From positions 1 to 8,190 of the forward strand of contig CANGVZ010000080.1 of NCBI GenBank assembly GCA_947457285.1: a DNA stretch of 8,190 nt, in the 5' to 3' direction. The notes under the pieces were generated by a model. It saw nothing but the letters and a program-made list of their open reading frames with translations. It ran no database searches and had not been told where the DNA came from. The position numbers and the translations under genes are program-made. This DNA comes from Flavobacteriales bacterium. Lineage in GTDB: Bacteria > Bacteroidota > Bacteroidia > Flavobacteriales_D > Sanyastnellaceae. Below, one piece after another: positions 1 to 5,132 of the stretch. The first letter of the stretch is position 1, and every line of letters begins with the position of its first letter.

Positions 1-2
1 AA

Positions 3-10
3 TAAATTTG
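3..10 (+). promoter_or_regulatory. Candidate -7 promoter box upstream of the first secreted-protein gene
   Basis: TAAATTTG matches the Bacteroidota -7 consensus TAnnTTTG exactly and lies 46 bases before the ATG at 57. This would give a leader of about 40 bases. The matching -33 element would fall before the window start, so it cannot be tested. The leader is A/T-rich with no Shine-Dalgarno sequence, as is common in this phylum. The motif is short and the region AT-rich, so a chance match is possible. Confidence 0.4.
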
Positions 11-56
11 GAAGAATATTATTTTGATTTGGTGTTATTATTAAAAAACAAATCAA

Positions 57-143
57 ATGAAAACAAAACTTTTAATGATTTCAATGATTCTTCTTTTTGC
101 GAAGAGTTCTGTGGCTCAGTCAATTAACAAATGGGGGGGGTAA
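57..143 (+). CDS. Signal-peptide leader ORF, frame-broken from the downstream body at a G8 tract
   Basis: This 28-codon ORF starts with ATG and encodes a textbook Sec signal peptide. It has a basic start (MKTK), a hydrophobic core (LLMISMILLF) and a small-residue cleavage region ending SSVA before Q21. After SINKWGG it stops at TAA (141-143), directly after the eight-G run at 133-140. The next frame continues open for 482 codons to 1588. One more G, or a -1 slip on the G run, would read ...NKWGGVINNPKLANG and give a 510-residue secreted precursor. I infer that this is the true 5' end of the downstream gene, not an independent small protein. The break may be biological (phase variation or recoding), a mutation, or a homopolymer sequencing error. 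The sequence alone cannot decide. Confidence 0.7.
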   Translation: MKTKLLMISMILLFAKSSVAQSINKWGG

Positions 144-1588
144 TTAACAACCCGAAATTAGCAAATGGATTTGTGATTCTTGAAAAGAGTCCCGCGGTAA
201 AGACGTGGCAGGCGAACATTATCAAGCGGTCCTATAATGGTACTTCTCACTCGGACGAAGTAGTTCACAAGGAAGTGTTTAATGGATTAAACTCTTATTT
301 TATACCAACAAAGTACCGAGAGGACTTGTCAACTCACGAGTATTTGTACGAGATTCTAGGATACTCTGAGAGTGGGACTGTAGTTTATGATACAGGTATT
401 CAGCCTACAATAGGAGATGGTACACCCATGATATTGCGAAAAACATGGGAGTGTGATGGCTTTGATTATGCATATAAAATAGAATTATACTCTTTACCAG
501 GTGGCGGAAGCGGGGTAATTAGCGTTGTTGGGCCAGGGTATGTTTATGAATACTTAAGGCCCGAAGACCTGCCTTGCGGTCTTCCACAAGATCATCCTAG
601 TTATATAAATTTTAATATAGCACATAATCTAACATCAGGTTGGTGTTCCGAGCTCGGATCCTTCTCACCTCAAGTCTACGAGATAACTAATAACGATCCT
701 TCTACTGGAGTGAATTACTATGACCGTTTTGGATATCTTATCTATACAAGTAATGTTTATGCGGTTCAGAAAGCAAATTGGAAATGGCCAAGTGGAAGTA
801 TTTATGTAGATAACATTTCTAATGTTGACGATTTAATAGGCGCAAATTTGGATTTCATAATTGATTGGATAAACACGCATTCAAATATAGCGTTAGTGAG
901 CCCATTGCATCCGCAGCTCGAATGCTTCAAATATGACCCTCTTGGCCCCATTGATGAAGACTCAGAAAGTGAATTTGATTGTATCATGGATGGTATTGCA
1001 GCACTCGTAGCGAGCCCAAGCTTCACTATTTCTTATGAAGGTAATTATCTTGGAATAATGGAGATAACTAACAATTGTTACCAAACTGGTGGGAATAGTT
1101 ATTTGGACGCACTCGATATAATTGATATATCAGACATTAATAATCCAGTTCAGGTTGTGTCTCTCGGAAAGGACGAATTTTTAGATGAAAATGGTGAATT
1201 TACTATTCCAAATTTTACAATAGACAAGGGCACACATTGGGTATCCGGTTCATACAGTGACGGAAGGAAAATCAACTTCTTCATGCATACGAATAAAAAA
1301 ACACTTAACACCCTGAATGAAGCGATGTTCGTAAATTTTGCAATTGCACCAGTTCCAATTCAAGGTGATCATTATACGTTGATTGGTAATAGTTCAATTA
1401 GTACTTCCGCCATCTATGAAGTATATAATAATGCGGGCGAAGTAATTTACAAGGCAGAACTCAAGTTGTCGCCTAATGAAACCTTGAAGGTTCCAATACA
1501 AATTACACCTACTATACCAACAGGTAATGTAATTCATAGATTCGTTTTTGAAGACGGTAGTATAAAAACAATAAATACTATTAAGTAA
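131..1588 (+). CDS. Body of a secreted orphan protein with a divergent T9SS-like C-terminal domain; signal peptide out of frame
   Basis: The open frame is 485 codons from an ATG that itself overlaps the G8 tract. That ATG is probably not the native start, because a matching signal peptide lies just upstream in another frame (57-143). Read through, the protein would be 510 residues. I recognise no enzyme family. The first 80 or so residues after the junction look beta-rich and somewhat fibronectin III-like (FVILEKSP, then YLYEILGYSESG, ending VYDTGIQP). The middle holds scattered Cys residues and many aromatic residues, consistent with an extracellular fold. The last 80 or so residues, from about FAIAPVPIQG to the end PTGNVIHRFVFEDGSIKTI.., follow the layout of a type A T9SS sorting domain, with P-V-P in place of the usual P-N-P. 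It ends one base before the next gene, suggesting an operon. As it stands, the 131 start would give a cytoplasmic, non-exported product. Confident as coding sequence; function unknown. Confidence 0.8.
   Translation: MGGVINNPKLANGFVILEKSPAVKTWQANIIKRSYNGTSHSDEVVHKEVFNGLNSYFIPTKYREDLSTHEYLYEILGYSESGTVVYDTGIQPTIGDGTPMILRKTWECDGFDYAYKIELYSLPGGGSGVISVVGPGYVYEYLRPEDLPCGLPQDHPSYINFNIAHNLTSGWCSELGSFSPQVYEITNNDPSTGVNYYDRFGYLIYTSNVYAVQKANWKWPSGSIYVDNISNVDDLIGANLDFIIDWINTHSNIALVSPLHPQLECFKYDPLGPIDEDSESEFDCIMDGIAALVASPSFTISYEGNYLGIMEITNNCYQTGGNSYLDALDIIDISDINNPVQVVSLGKDEFLDENGEFTIPNFTIDKGTHWVSGSYSDGRKINFFMHTNKKTLNTLNEAMFVNFAIAPVPIQGDHYTLIGNSSISTSAIYEVYNNAGEVIYKAELKLSPNETLKVPIQITPTIPTGNVIHRFVFEDGSIKTINTIK
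133..140 (+). repeat. Homopolymeric tract of eight G at the frame junction
   Basis: An uninterrupted run of eight G sits where the signal-peptide frame (from 57) must meet the body frame (to 1588). With eight G the leader frame hits TAA at 141. With nine it would enter the body frame. Read in the leader frame, 134-140 is G GGG GGG, a slippery heptamer of the X XXY YYZ type, followed at once by the stop. Long G runs are rare in the surrounding AT-rich DNA. The position is typical of contingency loci, but also of homopolymer miscalls. Confidence 0.85.
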
Positions 1589-1589
1589 C

Positions 1590-3281
1590 ATGAAAAAACC
1601 CATCACAATAATTCTTTGCTTTTTGTTTGGGCAAATATCGATACTTGGCTTTTCACAAGTTTCACCAGTTTGGCAAACTTTCTTCGGGGGTAATAAAAGC
1701 GAAAGTGTTTTGATTTCACATAGATGTTCGAATGGCGATTACATATTTGGTGGTAGCAGTTCTTCTGATATGGAAATGCCCTATTCCTATGCGATTAATC
1801 CCTCTTATGGCGGGGGTGTAGAAGATGGTTTTATTGCTAGATTTAATACAAGCGGAGAGTTATTGTGGTGGACTTTTTTTGGAGGTGAAGGAAGTGATTT
1901 TATTAACTCTATTCAAGAGCTAGAAGACGGGTCATTATGGGTTGGAGGATCCACTTCTGGAACTATACAAACGTCACAGGATGCAATTAAAACATCTCAA
2001 GCTAGTTTAGGGAGCTTCGATTGTTTTATTGCAAAGTTTAGTTCCGATGGAGTGTGGCTAGAGGGGACGATGTTTGGAGGCGAGGGAATCGATAGGCTAA
2101 GCACATTTAAAGTTTTGAGTGATGGTAAAATTATTCTTGTTGGGCTCACCAATTCTTTAGATATGGCCGTTGGGGAAGTTTGGGATTCAGTATTATCAAC
2201 GGAGAATGCTGCCTTTGTCTCTGTTTTAGAGTCTATATATGCGATCGAAACCTACTCTTATTTCGAAGGGGACGCTCAAATAGGTTCGAATGAAATAGGA
2301 GATGTCGCAGCGATTACAGCGGACAATGAAATAATATTTTACGGGTCTTCTTCTTCAACTGATGGAGTAATTTTTGGCAACTCGCAATATCAAACACCCT
2401 TTACCATTGGGCCAGGATTTATTGTTCGGCTCACGCCTCAAGGTTTTCCGGTTTGGGGTACATACTATAATTTTCAAACTGTTTTTAGAAGACTAAAGGC
2501 GTTAGATCAAGGGCTTTTTGTTATATATGGCAAGGCCTTACCTGGGGTTAATCTGGCAACCGAAGGAGTCTACCAAACTGACCTTATTGGTCAAGCAGAT
2601 GGCTTAGTGTCATTATGGAACAATGAAGGGCAGTTAATTTGGACTTCTTACTTAGGATCAGACGATAATTCATTGTTTTCTGATGATATAAGAGGGATTG
2701 CAATGTATGAGGATCGTATTGTTTTTTCTGGAGTTGTGTCAAGGTTAGATAACATCAGTACTCCCGATGCATGGCAAAATGAGGTTGAGGCAGGGCCTAC
2801 GAATTCATTAGGTTTTTTTGGTTGGTTTAATTTAGACGGACAACTAGAATATCTGAGCTACCTAGCTCATCCTGTGATTAGCACTTCAGTTTCAAGTATC
2901 TTAATTGATGGGAGCTCACTGATTACTCCTGTTCGAGTAAATGGATATAATGAATGGATTCAATCGTCCGAATTAAACCAAGAGTACAAGGGGCTAAACG
3001 ATATATGTTTAATGAAATTTGATCTTAATACAGGGATCGAAAGTGCAGAGGCATCACTAGGTTTATTTTTATACCCGAATCCTGCCGTAGAAGAAGTATT
3101 TATTACTGGTATAAACAGTGTTGGGGCGACAGCTGTGGTATACGATTCTCAGGGAAAGATATGCTTAAAACAGGATTTAAATAGGTCACTAAAAATATCA
3201 GAACTTTCCCAAGGTACTTACATTGCGTTAGTCTATACAAAAGACGGCTCGGTTCATATGGGTAAATTTGTAAGGCTTTAG
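1590..3281 (+). CDS. Secreted beta-propeller-like (SBBP-type repeat) protein with T9SS type A sorting domain
   Basis: This 563-residue protein is predicted to be exported by Sec and then carried across the outer membrane by T9SS. Residues 1-22 form a signal peptide (MKKPITIILCFLFG..., likely cleaved before Q23). A repeated motif follows: TFFGG at about 31-34, TFFGGEGSDF at about 96-105 and MFGGEGIDRL at about 161-170. These are 65 residues apart, each followed by a strand such as GSLWVGGSTSG or GKIILVGLTNS. Degenerate copies occur near W289 (VWGTYYNF) and G356 (WTSYLGSDDN). This resembles the SBBP seven-bladed propeller repeats common in Bacteroidota surface proteins. The C-terminus (about 491-563) is a standard sorting domain with LYPNPA (P496-N497-P498), VYDSQGK, SELSQGTYIALV and a final KFVRL. 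The ATG lies one base after the upstream stop, so co-transcription and possibly translational coupling are likely. No catalytic motif is visible. The propeller assignment is inferred from repeat appearance. Confidence 0.9.
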   Translation: MKKPITIILCFLFGQISILGFSQVSPVWQTFFGGNKSESVLISHRCSNGDYIFGGSSSSDMEMPYSYAINPSYGGGVEDGFIARFNTSGELLWWTFFGGEGSDFINSIQELEDGSLWVGGSTSGTIQTSQDAIKTSQASLGSFDCFIAKFSSDGVWLEGTMFGGEGIDRLSTFKVLSDGKIILVGLTNSLDMAVGEVWDSVLSTENAAFVSVLESIYAIETYSYFEGDAQIGSNEIGDVAAITADNEIIFYGSSSSTDGVIFGNSQYQTPFTIGPGFIVRLTPQGFPVWGTYYNFQTVFRRLKALDQGLFVIYGKALPGVNLATEGVYQTDLIGQADGLVSLWNNEGQLIWTSYLGSDDNSLFSDDIRGIAMYEDRIVFSGVVSRLDNISTPDAWQNEVEAGPTNSLGFFGWFNLDGQLEYLSYLAHPVISTSVSSILIDGSSLITPVRVNGYNEWIQSSELNQEYKGLNDICLMKFDLNTGIESAEASLGLFLYPNPAVEEVFITGINSVGATAVVYDSQGKICLKQDLNRSLKISELSQGTYIALVYTKDGSVHMGKFVRL

Positions 3282-3299
3282 TGGCATATTAATGTGAAT

Positions 3300-5048
3300 C
3301 TACTCCGCGTTCACTCGTATCGCCAACTCCTTCAATTGTTCTTCACTAATCGGGCTGGGGGCGTCGATCATGACGTCGCGGCCGCTATTATTTTTCGGGA
3401 AAGCGATGAAGTCACGGATACTTTCAGATCCTCCAAAAAGCGAACACAAACGGTCGAAACCAAACGCAATTCCTCCGTGGGGCGGCGCTCCATATTCGAA
3501 GGCATTCAACAAGAATCCAAACTGTGCTTTCGCTTCTTCGTCTGAGAAACCGAGGAGTTTGAACATCCGGCTCTGAACTTCTCTATCATGAATACGAATC
3601 GATCCTCCACCTACTTCTACACCATTAATCACGAAGTCGTATGCGTTGGCATTTACTTCGCCAGGTGTGGTGTCAAGCAAGTGAATTTGATCGGGCTTTG
3701 GTGAGGTAAACGGATGGTGCATCGCATGCCATCTGCCGGTATCTTCACTCCATTCGAGCAACGGGAAGTCGAGTACCCAAAGTGGAGCAAATACTTCTGG
3801 ATTGCGCAATCCCAGGCGTGTTCCCATAAGCAAGCGCAACTCATTTAGTTGCTTGCGTGTGGTATGAAGATCACCACTGAGCACGAGGATGAGGTCTCCT
3901 GCTTTTGCTCCTGCTTTTTCCGCAATTGCTTTCCAATCTTCTTGTGAATAGAATTTATCGACGCTTGATTTGAAAGTTCCGTCTTCATTGCACATGCAAT
4001 AAACCAGTCCTTTCGCTCCGATCTGCGGGCGCTTCACCCATTCAGTCAATTCATCGACTTGTTTGCGCGTGTAGTTGGCGCAGCCGGGAGCAACAATACC
4101 AATCACTGTCTCCGCGCTATCAAATACATTGAAGCCCTTGCCCTTCATGAGGTCGTTTAGGTATTTAAACTTCATGGCGAAGCGGATGTCTGGTTTGTCA
4201 GAACCATAATGATGCATTGCGTCTGCGTAGAGCATGCGCGGCACGCTGGCGATATCAAAGTTTTTAACGGTCTTAAATAAATGACGCACCAAACCTTCGA
4301 AAGTGTTGAGGATGTCTTCTTGTTCTACAAACGCCATTTCACAGTCGATCTGTGTGAACTCTGGTTGGCGGTCTGCACGAAGGTCTTCATCACGGAAGCA
4401 ACGCACGATTTGATAATAGCGGTCGTAGCCGCTCACCATGAGCAATTGCTTGAAGGTTTGAGGCGATTGAGGCAACGCATAGAATTGACTTGGATTCATG
4501 CGGCTAGGTACTACAAAGTCGCGTGCACCTTCTGGTGTTGATTTGATGAGATACGGTGTTTCAATTTCCAGAAAAGAAAGTGAATCGAGGTATTTGCGTG
4601 TTTCGATACCGAGTTGGTGACGCAACATTAGGTTGTTGCGAAGAGGGTTTCTTCTCAAGTCAAGGAAGCGCCATTGCATGCGGAGGTCATCGCCGCCGTC
4701 GCTTTCATCTTCGATGGTGAAAGGAGGTGTTTTGGCGGCGTTGAGCACTTCCATTTTTTCCACTATAATTTCAATGTCTCCCGTGGGCATCTTAGCGTTT
4801 TTGGAAGAGCGTTCTACCACTTTGCCCGTCGCCTTTACTACGAATTCGCGACCAAGCTTGCGCGCGGCAAGGCAGAGCGACTCGTCAGTGTCTAGGTTGA
4901 ACACCAACTGGGTGATGCCATAACGATCGCGAAGATCGACGAAGGTCATGCCTCCGAGATCGCGTGAACGTTGAACCCAACCACTGAGGGTAACAGACTG
5001 ACCAATATGAGTGCTGCGCAATTCGCCGCAAGTGTGAGAACGATGCAT
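3300..5048 (-). CDS. aspS: Aspartyl-tRNA synthetase (class IIb, bacterial type)
   Basis: The enzyme charges tRNA-Asp with aspartate using ATP in the cytoplasm. From the ATG at 5048 it is 582 residues, close to the usual bacterial length. An N-terminal OB-fold anticodon-binding domain (about 1-110, GWVQRSRDLGG, FVDLRDRYG) comes first. The class II core follows, with FYALPQSPQTFKQLL and motif 2 (CFRDEDLRADRQPEFTQID, R219). A GAD-type insertion spans about 290-415, and motif 3 is GIAFGFDRL (R533). HAMHHPFTSPKPD and NGVEVGGGSIRIHD are also family hallmarks. L31 and K83 align with E. coli L30 and K81, which are associated with discriminating AspRS, whereas His and Gly there mark non-discriminating enzymes. 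This suggests charging of tRNA-Asp only. An in-frame extension to a TTG at 5132 is rejected because it is low-complexity, passes through the likely promoter, and M1 here aligns with the family start. The gene is visibly richer in G+C than its neighbours. Confidence 0.98.
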   Translation of the reverse strand: MHRSHTCGELRSTHIGQSVTLSGWVQRSRDLGGMTFVDLRDRYGITQLVFNLDTDESLCLAARKLGREFVVKATGKVVERSSKNAKMPTGDIEIIVEKMEVLNAAKTPPFTIEDESDGGDDLRMQWRFLDLRRNPLRNNLMLRHQLGIETRKYLDSLSFLEIETPYLIKSTPEGARDFVVPSRMNPSQFYALPQSPQTFKQLLMVSGYDRYYQIVRCFRDEDLRADRQPEFTQIDCEMAFVEQEDILNTFEGLVRHLFKTVKNFDIASVPRMLYADAMHHYGSDKPDIRFAMKFKYLNDLMKGKGFNVFDSAETVIGIVAPGCANYTRKQVDELTEWVKRPQIGAKGLVYCMCNEDGTFKSSVDKFYSQEDWKAIAEKAGAKAGDLILVLSGDLHTTRKQLNELRLLMGTRLGLRNPEVFAPLWVLDFPLLEWSEDTGRWHAMHHPFTSPKPDQIHLLDTTPGEVNANAYDFVINGVEVGGGSIRIHDREVQSRMFKLLGFSDEEAKAQFGFLLNAFEYGAPPHGGIAFGFDRLCSLFGGSESIRDFIAFPKNNSGRDVMIDAPSPISEEQLKELAIRVNAE

Positions 5049-5068
5049 AATATCAAATAATAAGGGCG

Positions 5069-5076
5069 CAAATATA
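5069..5076 (-). promoter_or_regulatory. Candidate -7 promoter box for aspS
   Basis: On the minus strand this reads TATATTTG, an exact match to the Bacteroidota -7 consensus TAnnTTTG, 20 bases upstream of the aspS ATG at 5048. The resulting leader would be very short. No good TTG/TTTG -33 element is visible at the usual spacing; that spacer contains a run of seven C (G7 on the plus strand). The box supports the ATG at 5048 as the true start, because the longer in-frame extension would contain the promoter. Confidence 0.45.
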
Positions 5077-5081
5077 CTGGA

Positions 5082-5088
5082 GGGGGGG
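5082..5088. repeat. Homopolymeric G7 tract between two divergent promoters
   Basis: Seven G in a row (plus strand) lie in the 84-bp region between the aspS start and the start of the next secreted-protein gene. The tract sits between two outward-facing TAnnTTTG boxes (5069-5076 minus, 5099-5106 plus), in the expected -33/-7 spacer of both. A change in tract length would alter that spacing. This is a position-based observation; variability is not shown. Confidence 0.6.
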
Positions 5089-5098
5089 AATATTTGGG

Positions 5099-5106
5099 TA
5101 TGTTTG
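5099..5106 (+). promoter_or_regulatory. Candidate -7 promoter box for the 921-residue T9SS cargo gene
   Basis: TATGTTTG matches TAnnTTTG exactly and ends 26 bases before the ATG at 5133, giving a leader of roughly 20 bases. There is no clear TTTG at the -33 position. The box lies between the upstream in-frame TTG (5094) and the signal-peptide ATG, so it favours the latter as the true start. Confidence 0.45.
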
Positions 5107-5132
5107 TAATAGAAGAATTCAAACCGAACCAA

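Noticed and set aside
3294..3545. Plus-strand ORFs across aspS (also near 3370, 4281, 4633 and 4674)
   Set aside because: They lie antisense to a well-supported, conserved aspS and their translations show no domain or signal peptide. They are by-products of its higher G+C coding sequence.
5049..5132. Longer aspS start (TTG at 5132), adding 28 residues
   Set aside because: The extension lacks similarity to the AspRS family, contains the likely promoter box, and abuts the start of the divergent gene. The ATG at 5048 aligns with the known family start.
5094..5132. Earlier in-frame starts (TTG 5094, ATG 5100) for the 921-residue cargo protein
   Set aside because: They would place charged residues (IEEFKPNQ) before a clear signal peptide and would overlap the candidate -7 box. 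ATG 5133 gives a normal signal peptide.
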